64,000 bases of DNA. Source: Timonella corticicola. Lineage in GTDB: Bacteria; Actinomycetota; Actinomycetes; Actinomycetales; Cellulomonadaceae. Each line of letters begins with the position of its first letter. The stretch's first letter is position 1. The stretch lies in the NCBI RefSeq assembly GCF_042683685.1, contig NZ_JBHUOP010000008.1:1-64000 (forward strand), read 5' to 3'. This document shows positions 54,023-62,551 of the stretch, one piece after another. The translations under genes were made by a program, and so were the position numbers. The notes under the pieces were generated by a model. It worked only from the letters and a program-made list of their open reading frames with translations. It had not been told where the DNA came from and did not search any database.

Positions 54023-54263
54023 GTCTTCTGACGGCGCGCCGCACCGTAAAAAACGACGGCGTGTGGTGCGGCCCGGTGGCGAGAAGGTCACTGAAAGCGA
54101 GGCCGTCGCATCATTTCGCCTGAGCGAGGACTCACCTGACGGCGGGCGAGACACCGGGACTGATGGAGTGTCCAGTGCACAGCGAAGCAGCCCTGCACCG
54201 CCCCTGACGGGCAACGATGCACGGCTGCTTGAGGACGTTCCGCCCCATTGGGGCAAGCGGTAG
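54015..54263 (+). CDS. Small basic protein of unknown function
   Basis: 82 residues, GTG 54015, overlapping the helicase-like gene's end by eight bases, so probably co-translated with it. It is basic at the N-terminus (HRKKRRRVVRPGG) and otherwise disordered. The last residues, NDARLLEDVPPHWGKR, resemble a short conserved tail I associate with small actinobacterial proteins. It is convergent with mscL, three bases apart. No function can be given. Confidence 0.6.
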   Translation: MSESSDGAPHRKKRRRVVRPGGEKVTESEAVASFRLSEDSPDGGRDTGTDGVSSAQRSSPAPPLTGNDARLLEDVPPHWGKR

Positions 54264-54266
54264 CGT

Positions 54267-54671
54267 CTACTTGTTGGTGTTCTGCGCCTTGAGGAGGTCG
54301 CGGATCTCCTGAAGCACGAGTACGTCCTCCGCTGGTGCCTCTGGTTCCTCCACCTCGCCCTTCTTGCGTAGGCCGTGCAGCTTGTTGAGTGGTAGTACAA
54401 CGCAGAAGTACAGAGCTGCAGCGATCGCCAGGAAGTTGATAAGGTCGGTGAAGATTGCCCCGAAGCGGAATACCGCACCGTTGATCGTCACAACTGCGAC
54501 GTGGTTGAAGTCCGGTTCGCCAAACAGGAGCGCAAGCAACGGGCTGATGAAGTTCGCTACCAGGGAATCCACGATCTTGGAAAACGCGGCACCAATGACC
54601 ACACCAACAGCTAGGTCGATGACGCTTCCGCGCATGACGAATTCTTTGAAACCGTTGAGGATGTCCTTCAC
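54267..54671 (-). CDS. mscL: Large-conductance mechanosensitive channel MscL
   Basis: MscL is a pentameric channel opening at lytic membrane tension after osmotic downshock. The 134-residue protein has the diagnostic N-terminus FKEFVMRGSVIDLAVGVVIG, two membrane helices (about 15-45 and 70-95) and a Glu-rich C-terminal helix. GTG 54671 follows AAGGAG. It lies behind the SAF-domain gene on the same strand. Confidence 0.96.
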   Translation of the reverse strand: MKDILNGFKEFVMRGSVIDLAVGVVIGAAFSKIVDSLVANFISPLLALLFGEPDFNHVAVVTINGAVFRFGAIFTDLINFLAIAAALYFCVVLPLNKLHGLRKKGEVEEPEAPAEDVLVLQEIRDLLKAQNTNK

Positions 54672-54712
54672 GGATTACTCCTTAAGTTCTTTCAAGGCCA
54701 AGGGGCCGCGGG

Positions 54713-55411
54713 CTAGTCAACGAGCACGGCCATCAGGGAACTGTCCCATGTGGGTATGGTGGCGAGAAGGGCTGCTTCCCGCTCTGTGACCGCTAATAAA
54801 ACGGTACTTGAGGAACCGGCGAAAGTCGTGTTGCTCGGCTCTGTTCCCCATGGGGTGTTCGACCGGGCCTCCTCGCCACCGCGCCCCGGTAGCGCGATCA
54901 CGGAGCCGTTGTGCACGATGCGTTGGACGTCTCCGTCGAGGTGAGCATAGATATCCATACGATTGCCCGGAGCCGCGTAGGCGAGCACCTCGGGGTTGCC
55001 AACACTCGCTGACGTGAGAACTTCACCTTCTGAGGCGAACGCGGTGGACAGCGACGGTGCCACCATGGACCCGGTTATTGGTGCTCCCTCCATCACTGGG
55101 ACTAGGAGCACTTGGCCGATGAGGTCGGCGGTGGTCTCTGAGGTGGACTCGGCACGATCCTCCGTATGCGGGAACGCCACTGATCCTTCGTTCAGTACGG
55201 AACCGAGTGGTAGATCCATGGTTGCCGTGGGAAACCCAGCGTACGTGCGTGGGGTGTTGGGTACCTGAGACGCGATGGACTGAACGCCCAGGGCCATGAG
55301 TAGCAGCGCAACGAGTAGATAACGCAGACGCCACAGGAGAAAACGCGCTCGCAGCGTTACGGGTACGCGGACCCGGGGCAGGGGTGCTCGAGAGGATGAC
55401 GTGGTTCGCAC
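54713..55411 (-). CDS. SAF-domain (CpaB-like) membrane protein
   Basis: About 232 residues from GTG 55411: a basic start, one membrane helix (RYLLVALLLMALGVQSIASQ) and an extracellular SAF-like beta-clip region (LIGQVLLVPVMEGAPITGSM). It resembles the CpaB/RcpC pilus-assembly family, but no other pilus gene is nearby. A longer frame reaches 55510 but would run through the hairpin at 55455-55504 that ends the upstream lipoprotein gene, so the shorter start is preferred. Confidence 0.7.
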   Translation of the reverse strand: MRTTSSSRAPLPRVRVPVTLRARFLLWRLRYLLVALLLMALGVQSIASQVPNTPRTYAGFPTATMDLPLGSVLNEGSVAFPHTEDRAESTSETTADLIGQVLLVPVMEGAPITGSMVAPSLSTAFASEGEVLTSASVGNPEVLAYAAPGNRMDIYAHLDGDVQRIVHNGSVIALPGRGGEEARSNTPWGTEPSNTTFAGSSSTVLLAVTEREAALLATIPTWDSSLMAVLVD

Positions 55412-55454
55412 ACGAACATCGTGGCTTGCACGAACGGATATCTCAGAGAAATAT

Positions 55455-55504
55455 CCACAGCCCCTCGTACATCCGCAGGAACACAGGTGCACGAGGGGCT
55501 GTGG
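55455..55504 (-). terminator. Terminator of the lipoprotein gene
   Basis: CCACAGCCCCTCGT pairs perfectly with ACGAGGGGCTGTGG (14 bp) around a 22-base loop. On the minus strand it is followed by ATATTTCTC. It lies nine bases behind the lipoprotein stop. Confidence 0.75.
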
Positions 55505-55513
55505 AAACAAGCG

Positions 55514-56332
55514 CTACTGGGTTGGGGCAGCGATCTCGATGTCCGCCCCAAGATCATAGAACTCCTGAGTGACCGTCTCGGGTGCAAGGGCCTCGATCGA
55601 GGAGGTCGCCTGAGTTCCGACAGGTACCCACTCATCGCCGTACCACAGGATCAGTTCCTGAACCTGGAAACCCTGCCAGGTGAACGGTTCATCGTTGGTG
55701 ATGCGGACTGCATTGATGTCGTCTCCGGTGGGGAGGGTGCGCAGGGCTCGCTCTGGATCCGAGGTCCACCCATCGGTGGCGGCGATGAGATCCGCAGTCA
55801 CCGCGGGGTCGGAGAACACCCGATAGAGCTCGCCGATGACGCCCGCCATCTGCTCCGTTGGGTCAGCGGATTCAGGGTCGCCCTTTACCCAGCCGTTACC
55901 AGTGTCAACCCACATGGTTCCATCCGTGTAGATGATCGAGAGAGGACCGCCATCAGAAGTTCCGACCACCTGGAAGTTGTAGTCGGGATCGTAGGTAAAG
56001 GACGCGGTTCCGTCTTGGGCGGTGCCGATCATGTCCATGCGGCCCGATCCGAAGGAAGCGAGTGCGGTGGCCACGCAGGCACCGAGCTCTTGGCCTGTGT
56101 AGGTGACATCCGTGTCGAGCGTCAATGCCGCACATTCGCTGGGAACGACACGTTCGGCTGGGGTGTCCTCAGGTTCAGTCGGCTCGTCAGTCTCCGTGGG
56201 AGTGACATCTTGGACGATGGGTGTGCTCGTGGTCGCGTCGGTGTCGGTCGGTTGTTCGTCCGTTCCACATGCGGCAAGGGCTGTGATCATGAGGGCCGTG
56301 GTTACGGCCGCAATGGGGCGTGCAAGGTTCAT
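55514..56332 (-). CDS. Lipoprotein of unknown function
   Basis: A 272-residue exported lipoprotein. ATG 56332 follows GGAG by five bases. The signal peptide (ARPIAAVTTALMITALAAC) ends in the lipobox LAAC. After an acidic Thr/Glu/Pro-rich spacer, the outer domain looks beta-rich and LppX/LprG-like in layout (SGRMDMIGTAQDGTASFTYD, WYGDEWVPVG), but this is only a resemblance. A longer frame to 56479 lacks a ribosome site. Confidence 0.8.
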   Translation of the reverse strand: MNLARPIAAVTTALMITALAACGTDEQPTDTDATTSTPIVQDVTPTETDEPTEPEDTPAERVVPSECAALTLDTDVTYTGQELGACVATALASFGSGRMDMIGTAQDGTASFTYDPDYNFQVVGTSDGGPLSIIYTDGTMWVDTGNGWVKGDPESADPTEQMAGVIGELYRVFSDPAVTADLIAATDGWTSDPERALRTLPTGDDINAVRITNDEPFTWQGFQVQELILWYGDEWVPVGTQATSSIEALAPETVTQEFYDLGADIEIAAPTQ

Positions 56333-56463
56333 GGGAACTCCAAATCGTTGTCGAGCGCGGGCACCCAGAGGGTCTATCGACGATCGAGAAAATACCCTAG
56401 CAAAAAGGTCAAACGCTTCACAGGGGGAGTTCTGCTGTAGCAGGCAGTCTGTGGCAATGCAAA

Positions 56464-56496
56464 GGGCCGGTCTCTCCATGGTGGAGAGACCGGCCC
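56464..56496. terminator. Terminator behind the FmdB gene
   Basis: A perfect 15-bp stem (56464-56478 with 56482-56496) with a three-base loop. On the minus strand it ends in TTTGC, 11 bases behind the FmdB stop. Confidence 0.8.
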
Positions 56497-56507
56497 GAAG
56501 TCACAGA

Positions 56508-56705
56508 TCAGGACTTGTTCGAAGACGAGGACTTCGAATCTGTCCGGTAGAAACCAGAACCCTTGAAGGTCACGGCAGGCGTTGAGAATACCTTCCGCAA
56601 CAGGCCATCACACTGCGGGCATGCGGTCAGCGCCGCGTCCGAGAACGACTGCTGGGCATCGAAGGCGTGGCCACAGACCGTACAACGGTACGAGTAGGTA
56701 GGCAC
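56508..56705 (-). CDS. FmdB family zinc ribbon protein
   Basis: A 65-residue protein with two CxxC knuckles (YRCTVCGHAFD and ACPQCDGLLRK) forming a zinc ribbon, followed by VTFKGSGFYRTD and a Ser/Lys tail, which is the FmdB pattern. GAGGAG precedes GTG 56705. Such genes often sit near 5-FTHF cyclo-ligase and mscL in actinobacteria, as here. Biochemical role unknown. Confidence 0.93.
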   Translation of the reverse strand: MPTYSYRCTVCGHAFDAQQSFSDAALTACPQCDGLLRKVFSTPAVTFKGSGFYRTDSKSSSSNKS

Positions 56706-56789
56706 AGTGTCTCCTCAAGAATTAGTACACGTCGAGCGCCGCTAGCCGGGCGCTCCGAGCACCTGGCACTCAAGCGCTCCGAGTGCCAA

Positions 56790-57434
56790 TTATAGACCGC
56801 TCAGAGGAAGCGTGGCCCAATGTGTGGTGGTCGCCACGGCATGCACGGGCAGGTCATGATCCTCGTGGGGAAGCGGCATGGTCGCGGCATCGTAGATCTC
56901 TTCTGGGTAGACCAGCGCAATCGTTTGCACACCGGCGCGAGCATGCAACAGGGCGCGGTCATACCATCCGCCACCCTGTCCGAGCCGAACGCCGCGAGAG
57001 TCCACCGCGAGCGCCGGTGCGATGATGACGTCGGCAGCCTGGAGCGCTTCAGCGCTCAGGTGCGGGGTCGATGGCTCTGGCGGGCGACCGGGGGCCCGCT
57101 CCAACAGATCATCCTCGCCCACATATGGCGCCCAACCACGTTGCAGCCCGGAGCCGAGGACGGGGAGAAGGATCTGTTTGTCGAGCGCCTGCAGGTAGTT
57201 CAGGATCGGCAGGGTCGAAGGTTCGCCGTTGCGGGAGGCATAGAGCGCGACGGTGTGCGCGTCTTTGACCTCGGGGATGCTCAGCAGCACGGTTGCGAAG
57301 TCTTGGGCGGCTTCGCGGCGGAGACGTTCACTGCGGTTGGCTCGCTGCTCGCGGATAGCGGTGCGAAGCGCGGACTTGAAATCCTCGATTTCGGTGAAGT
57401 CTTCGCTTGGGTAAGGTTGTCTGCTGACTGCCAT
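56790..57434 (-). CDS. 5-formyltetrahydrofolate cyclo-ligase
   Basis: This enzyme converts 5-formyl-THF to 5,10-methenyl-THF with ATP, recovering folate. The 214-residue protein has an N-terminal helix pair (KSALRTAIREQRANRSERLR), VALYASRNGEPSTL in the folate site, and the C-terminal signature RGVRLGQGGGWYDRALL. It is divergent from moeA. Confidence 0.92.
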   Translation of the reverse strand: MAVSRQPYPSEDFTEIEDFKSALRTAIREQRANRSERLRREAAQDFATVLLSIPEVKDAHTVALYASRNGEPSTLPILNYLQALDKQILLPVLGSGLQRGWAPYVGEDDLLERAPGRPPEPSTPHLSAEALQAADVIIAPALAVDSRGVRLGQGGGWYDRALLHARAGVQTIALVYPEEIYDAATMPLPHEDHDLPVHAVATTTHWATLPLSGL

Positions 57435-57597
57435 GGTTAAAAGTATCTCAAAGAAACTGTCATGTGTGGGTAGAAAACGCAGGCTTCTTGTTTTAATGCG
57501 TACGCTTTTCTCGACGGTGGTTTAGCCTAAAACAGCGGTCGGTACCGGGCCGCGTTCCGGGCGCCGTGTCGTGGCGCGCAACTACAGCAAGGTGAAC

Positions 57598-58842
57598 ATG
57601 AGAACGGTTCAGGAGCAGCTAGCGCAAGTGCTCTCCATGGTGGGGCAGATCGACCCGCTTGATGTGGTGTTGACGGATGCTGCTGGCAGCATACTCGCCA
57701 AGGACATCCTCGCGGTGGAGAACGTGCCGGAACGGGCGCTCGCAGCATGCGACGGATATGCGGTACGCTCCGCGGACCTTGAGGGGGCGAGTCCGGACTC
57801 ACCTGCGGTGTTCCCCGTCGCCCACTCGATCTCAAGTCCCGTCGATGCCCCGGTGCGCTTGGTCGAGTTCCAAGCGATTCGAGTGTCATCAGGTGTGGCG
57901 CTTCCGGTCGGTGCGGATAGCGTGGTGCCGCTCGGGTGGACCGATCGCGGTGATGCGCGGGTCTCGATGACGCGCATTCCCACGCCGGGACAATACGTGT
58001 GGACTGCTGGGGCGGAGGTGCCTCAGGGCAAGGTAGCGCTCGAGGCGGGTACGCGCTTGGGCGCACGCCAGATCGCCTTCGCGGCAAGCCTCGGGTTTAA
58101 GCGTGTGATGGTCCATCCTGCGCCGCGCGTGGTCATCGTCCCGGTTGGCGACGAACTGGTCGAGCCCGGTTCCTCTCGTCCCGGCGTCTATGACGCGAAC
58201 GGGCCGTCCCTACGCACGGCGGTGTCGGACGTGGGGGCGATTCCGATATCGGTCGCGCCGGTCACGGACTCGAACGCGCAACTGCGCGAGGCGCTTGAGG
58301 ACCAGTTGGTGCGTGCCGACTTCCTCATCACCACCGGCGGATTATCCGAGGGCGAGAACGACACCCTGCGCGATGTGCTCAGCCCGCTGGGCCGAGTCCG
58401 CTTTGACCACGTGGCGATGCACCCTGGCATGAATCAGGGCTTTGGACAGCTCACGGCCACCACCTTTTCCGACGAGTCGGGCAGGTTGGTCCCTCTGTAT
58501 GCGCTGCCAGGTCACCCGGCTGCCGCGCAGATAGCCTTCGAGGTGTTCGTGCGCCCGGCGTTGCGTGCGATGGCCGGCTATTCGGACCTGTACCGCGCCT
58601 CGCTGAAGGCGGTGTCAACCGCACGCTGGTCAAGCCCGGCGGGCGTGCGCCAGTTCCTCCCTGTGTTCGTGACCGGAACACCGGTGGAGGGGTATCAACT
58701 ATTTCCCGTGGGAGACCCCATGCGTGCCGAATCGCTCACCATGGGTGCGCTCTCGCAGGCCAATGCGCTCGCAGTCGTGCCAGAGGACATGACCGAGGTC
58801 GCCATCGGACAGGCACTGCACTGCCTCGTCCTCGACGATTAG
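57598..58842 (+). CDS. moeA: Molybdopterin molybdotransferase MoeA
   Basis: MoeA inserts molybdate into adenylated molybdopterin in cofactor synthesis. 414 residues from ATG 57598 (AAGGTG upstream); GTG 57571 is an alternative. The family motifs are ACDGYAVRSADL, a VPVGDELV strand with YDANGPSLRTA, LITTGGLSEGENDTLRDVL and LYALPGHPAAAQIAFE. Other molybdenum-cofactor genes are not in the window. A GNAT gene follows 15 bases later, probably co-transcribed. Confidence 0.94.
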   Translation: MRTVQEQLAQVLSMVGQIDPLDVVLTDAAGSILAKDILAVENVPERALAACDGYAVRSADLEGASPDSPAVFPVAHSISSPVDAPVRLVEFQAIRVSSGVALPVGADSVVPLGWTDRGDARVSMTRIPTPGQYVWTAGAEVPQGKVALEAGTRLGARQIAFAASLGFKRVMVHPAPRVVIVPVGDELVEPGSSRPGVYDANGPSLRTAVSDVGAIPISVAPVTDSNAQLREALEDQLVRADFLITTGGLSEGENDTLRDVLSPLGRVRFDHVAMHPGMNQGFGQLTATTFSDESGRLVPLYALPGHPAAAQIAFEVFVRPALRAMAGYSDLYRASLKAVSTARWSSPAGVRQFLPVFVTGTPVEGYQLFPVGDPMRAESLTMGALSQANALAVVPEDMTEVAIGQALHCLVLDD

Positions 58843-58857
58843 ACAGCGGGAACTTAT

Positions 58858-59487
58858 ATGTTTGGATTGCGTGCCAAACCTCCCGAACTACGGGAGGACG
58901 CCTGGGACGAGCCGCCACACGGCACACTGTTGTTACGTCGGCTAAAACTAGCCGACCGCCGCGAATGGCATGCGGTACGCAGGGCAAACCGCGACTGGCT
59001 GACCCCATGGGAGGCGACCGTCCCCTTCGTGGAGGGAGAACCCCATCCAACCGGGGGGACCTACTCCGACTACCTGAGCTCTCTCAACGCCTCTGCCAGA
59101 GCCGGGGAGTCGTTCATGTGGGGCATGTTCGTTGATGGGCGTTTCGCCGGGCAGATATCTCTTGGGTCGATCAGCTACGGATCGTTGCGCAACGCCCACA
59201 TCGGATACTGGGTGTCCCAGGAGTTCGCCGGACGTGGCATCACCCCAACGGCCGTCGCAATGATCGTTGACTATGCCTTCCAAGATCTCAAACTCCACCG
59301 CATTGAAATCAACATCCGACCCGAAAATCGCGCAAGCCTGAGGGTCGCGGAGAAACTGGGATTGCGGTTCGAGGGGCTACGTGAGCGCTACCTGCACATC
59401 AACGGTCAATGGGCTGATCACAATGCCTACGCGATCACAGCCGAGGAATGCGGTCTGGGAATGATGCGCCGATGGCGCAACGGCTAA
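58858..59487 (+). CDS. GNAT N-acetyltransferase, RimJ/RimL type
   Basis: A 209-residue acetyl-CoA-dependent acetyltransferase. Its core shows FAGQISLGSI, IGYWVSQEFAGRGITPTAVA (acetyl-CoA loop) and LHRIEINIRPENRASLRVAE with KLGLRFEGLRERYL, the RimJ-like pattern of ribosomal-protein or N-terminal acetylation. GGGA precedes ATG 58858. The substrate cannot be deduced; being next to moeA is common in actinobacteria. Confidence 0.9.
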   Translation: MFGLRAKPPELREDAWDEPPHGTLLLRRLKLADRREWHAVRRANRDWLTPWEATVPFVEGEPHPTGGTYSDYLSSLNASARAGESFMWGMFVDGRFAGQISLGSISYGSLRNAHIGYWVSQEFAGRGITPTAVAMIVDYAFQDLKLHRIEINIRPENRASLRVAEKLGLRFEGLRERYLHINGQWADHNAYAITAEECGLGMMRRWRNG

Positions 59488-59683
59488 ACCCAGTTGTGCG
59501 ATCCGGCTGGGAACACGCGTCCGCTTCACTCCGGTAGAGATCTGCTTCGCGATATCCCCACACGCCGCTCCGTTGCCTCGTCCCCAGTTGGCGCGGCGCC
59601 TAACTACACGGGTGTCATTTAGTTGCAAGACACACCGCAGCCAATACCAGATGCACCGCCGATACTGCAATAACGTCGTGTGT

Positions 59684-60910
59684 GTGGAACAGGCTACCGG
59701 ACTCGCACTCGTCGTAGTGTTCGGGCTCTGGATTGCCTACGTGGTACCCAACGTCCTGCGTCGCAGGCAGAACCTCAAGGACTCACGCGCCACGGACCGA
59801 TTCTCCTCGGAACTGCGTGTCCTCAAGGTGGCAAGTGACGAACCAGATGCCGCGGGTGCCGACTCACAACCGGCTCAGTCGAGTTCGTCCGCGATCTTGA
59901 CACCCCCACTCGGGCAGGCAACCCGCCCAAGCCGGACACCGCAAGGAGGACAGATGACGGGCATCCCCATGAGCCCCGCACGCCGCGCACAACTCGAGCG
60001 CCGTGCCGCAGCGGCCCGCCGCCGCGCCTTCCTGACCTTCACGCTGTTCCTCGCCGTTGTGGTTGTGTCCGTTGTCGCCGCAACCACCGCCCTGAGTGTC
60101 GGATGGGTCGCGGTGCCCGCTTCGCTCATGGTCACGGTTCTCGGGCTGGGGCGTCGCGCAGTGCTCGCAAACCAACGCAACGATGCCGCCTATGTCGCAC
60201 GCCAGCGTAAGGCCACCTATGCGCCACGCCAGGAGAGTCCCACAGAGCGCAAACTCAAGGGACGTCCAGTTTCTGCCGTGCGCACCGGTGAAACGCGTCA
60301 AGTCTCGGAAGACGTGTCCACAACCGTCATTTCCAAGGTTGAATCCTCGATCTTCGCCAAGAGGCACGTCACCGGACGACCCGTAGCCCCAGGCGTGGGG
60401 GAACGCAAGGAAACTGCGGCACGGAAGAACAGCAGCGCCCAGGCGCCCGAACGGGCTGCCACACAACAGACCACCTCACAACAGGTCAAGAAAGCTGCAT
60501 CCGCGTCCGCAGACGAAGCCACCAGTGCATCCGCCGCTTCTGGGCGGACCGCACGGACTCAAGCGCCGGTACCCGCTCCTCCAGCAGCCGGACGCACATG
60601 GAGCGCTTCTGCCGTCCCAACCCCAACCTACGCATCGAAGCCCGCTGCGCCACGGTGGGAGGCACCCGGCATCACTACGGAGATCCAAAAGGTCACCAAG
60701 GCCCGTATGGAAGAGATCGCCCGCGAAGCGCGCCAACGCGAACTTGCAGGACAAACAACCGCTGTGCAGCGCGACGCTCAACAGACTGGCGCCGTGGCAC
60801 CAGCATCGGCTCAGGCCGAAGGCATGGCCGCTGAAAGTACAGTCGACGCGACTGTCCAGGACTCCGGCGTTACACTGAACTCGATTCTGGAACGACGCCG
60901 CGCCGTCTAG
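59684..60910 (+). CDS. Actinobacterial membrane protein of unknown function
   Basis: About 408 residues from GTG 59684 (VEQATGLALVVVFGLWIAYV). The first helix (about 5-22) ends in PNVLRRRQ. Two more helices lie in the middle (AFLTFTLFLAVVVVSVVAAT and VPASLMVTVLGLG). The rest is disordered and rich in Ala, Arg, Gln and Thr. TAACGT seven bases upstream suggests a leaderless message; a longer frame to 59573 lacks a ribosome site. No function can be given. Confidence 0.75.
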   Translation: MEQATGLALVVVFGLWIAYVVPNVLRRRQNLKDSRATDRFSSELRVLKVASDEPDAAGADSQPAQSSSSAILTPPLGQATRPSRTPQGGQMTGIPMSPARRAQLERRAAAARRRAFLTFTLFLAVVVVSVVAATTALSVGWVAVPASLMVTVLGLGRRAVLANQRNDAAYVARQRKATYAPRQESPTERKLKGRPVSAVRTGETRQVSEDVSTTVISKVESSIFAKRHVTGRPVAPGVGERKETAARKNSSAQAPERAATQQTTSQQVKKAASASADEATSASAASGRTARTQAPVPAPPAAGRTWSASAVPTPTYASKPAAPRWEAPGITTEIQKVTKARMEEIAREARQRELAGQTTAVQRDAQQTGAVAPASAQAEGMAAESTVDATVQDSGVTLNSILERRRAV

Positions 60911-60995
60911 CCTCTTTCCCGTGCGGTCTCTTCCCATACGGCCTGGTTTTCTGTACGGCCTCTTCCCGCGCAGTCCCTTTCTCATCCCTCAAAGG

Positions 60996-61063
60996 CCGAA
61001 GGGCTGAAATTGGTCCGGTGGCGTGTATAAAGTGTGGGTGTGCGGACTAAAAATAGCCCACCG
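60996..61063 (+). repeat. Dispersed palindromic element
   Basis: CCGAAGGGCTGAAATTGGTC, a central GTATAAAGTGTG, GCGGACTAAAAATA and GCCCACCGA. It lies between the membrane-protein gene and the aldehyde dehydrogenase, again behind the last gene of a unit. Confidence 0.65.
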
Positions 61064-61096
61064 ACTCCGGCTACTGATGTGACGGGACCCAAACAT

Positions 61097-62491
61097 ATGA
61101 ACGCTACGCCGAACACAGACATCGCCCAGCAGGTAGCACACGTTCGAGATGGCTTCGATCAGGGTGTCACCAAACCGTATGCCTGGCGGCGCGAGCAGTT
61201 GCAGGCACTGGACCGGCTCGTCGCCGACAATGAGGCCGCACTATGCGCCGCCATACACGCAGACCTACGTAAACACCCGCATGAGGCGTACACGACCGAA
61301 CTCGCCATTGTCCGCGCCGAGATCGCACACACTCTCAAACACCTCAAAGGATGGCTCAAACCGAGGACCGTGAAACCGAGTCTCGCCGTGTTGCCAGCAC
61401 GCGCGTACACGGTGCTTGAGCCGCTGGGCGTAGCGCTCATCATCGCTCCATGGAACTACCCGGTGCAACTGTTGCTCGCACCGATGGTTGGTGCGCTCGC
61501 CGCCGGAAACGCCGTGGTGGTCAAGCCCAGCGAAATCGCGGCCCACACCTCGTCGCTGTTGGCGGACCTGATCCCCAAGTACCTTGACCCACGTGCCGTG
61601 GTGGTTGTGGAAGGAGGGGTTCCGGAGACGACGGAACTGTTGGAACAGCGCTTTGACCATATCTTCTACACCGGGAATGGCACGGTCGGACGAATCGTCA
61701 TGACCGCTGCAGCCCAGCACCTGACACCGGTCACCCTGGAACTGGGTGGGAAGTCACCGGTGTTTGTGGATGACACGCAGGACATCGATCTGGTCGCTGC
61801 CCGCATCGCGTGGGGCAAATTCGTGAATGCCGGTCAAACCTGTGTTGCCCCTGACTACGTGCTGGCGACTCCGAGCGTGGCACGGGACCTGGCGCACGCT
61901 ATCGCGCGAGTGGTGGAACGAATGTATGGTCCAGACCCGAAGAGTTCGCAGGACTACGGGCGCGTCATCAACGAACGGCAGTTTGACCGCCTGAGCGCCT
62001 ACCTGGGTTCTGAGAACGGCGAGACAATAACCGGCGGACAGGTTTCCAGAGAAGACCTCTACATTGCCCCAACCGTTCTGTTCGGCACCTCTCCCGATGC
62101 TCCGGTGATGCAGGAAGAGATATTCGGCCCGATCCTGCCCATCGTGACCGTGCGCGATGCGGCTGAGGCGATCTCGTACGTTCGTGGCGGCGACAAGCCC
62201 TTGGCACTGTACGTGTTCTCGGACAGGCGTGAAGTGCGCCGGGCATTCCTGCGCGACACATCATCGGGTGCACTCACCTTCGGCTTGCCCGTTGCCCATC
62301 TTGCGATTCCCGATCTGCCCTTTGGCGGGGTTGGAGAATCGGGAATGGGCTCCTATCACGGAAAACGCTCTATTGAGGTGTTCAGCCACGAGAAGTCCGT
62401 GGTCTCGAAACCGCTCACACCCGACACGATGGCACTTATCTACCCGCCCTTTGAGGAGGGGAAGTCCACGATTCTGCGCAAGCTCCTGTAG
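61097..62491 (+). CDS. Aldehyde dehydrogenase, class 3 type
   Basis: A 464-residue NAD(P)-dependent dehydrogenase oxidising fatty or aromatic aldehydes. Motifs: IIAPWNYPVQLLLAPMVGAL, VVKPSE, VTLELGGKSP (general-base Glu), FVNAGQTCVAPDYVL (catalytic Cys) and PVMQEEIFGPILPIV. A C-terminal hydrophobic tail LIYPPFEEGKS resembles class 3 ALDHs. ATG 61097 is preferred; a GTG at 61034 would lie within the repeat element. Confidence 0.93.
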   Translation: MNATPNTDIAQQVAHVRDGFDQGVTKPYAWRREQLQALDRLVADNEAALCAAIHADLRKHPHEAYTTELAIVRAEIAHTLKHLKGWLKPRTVKPSLAVLPARAYTVLEPLGVALIIAPWNYPVQLLLAPMVGALAAGNAVVVKPSEIAAHTSSLLADLIPKYLDPRAVVVVEGGVPETTELLEQRFDHIFYTGNGTVGRIVMTAAAQHLTPVTLELGGKSPVFVDDTQDIDLVAARIAWGKFVNAGQTCVAPDYVLATPSVARDLAHAIARVVERMYGPDPKSSQDYGRVINERQFDRLSAYLGSENGETITGGQVSREDLYIAPTVLFGTSPDAPVMQEEIFGPILPIVTVRDAAEAISYVRGGDKPLALYVFSDRREVRRAFLRDTSSGALTFGLPVAHLAIPDLPFGGVGESGMGSYHGKRSIEVFSHEKSVVSKPLTPDTMALIYPPFEEGKSTILRKLL

Positions 62492-62551
62492 CCCGGTCAC
62501 GAGCATCTTGAGTAGTTGGTCGAAGGGTTGAACCAGGCCGGGGTGGATTCG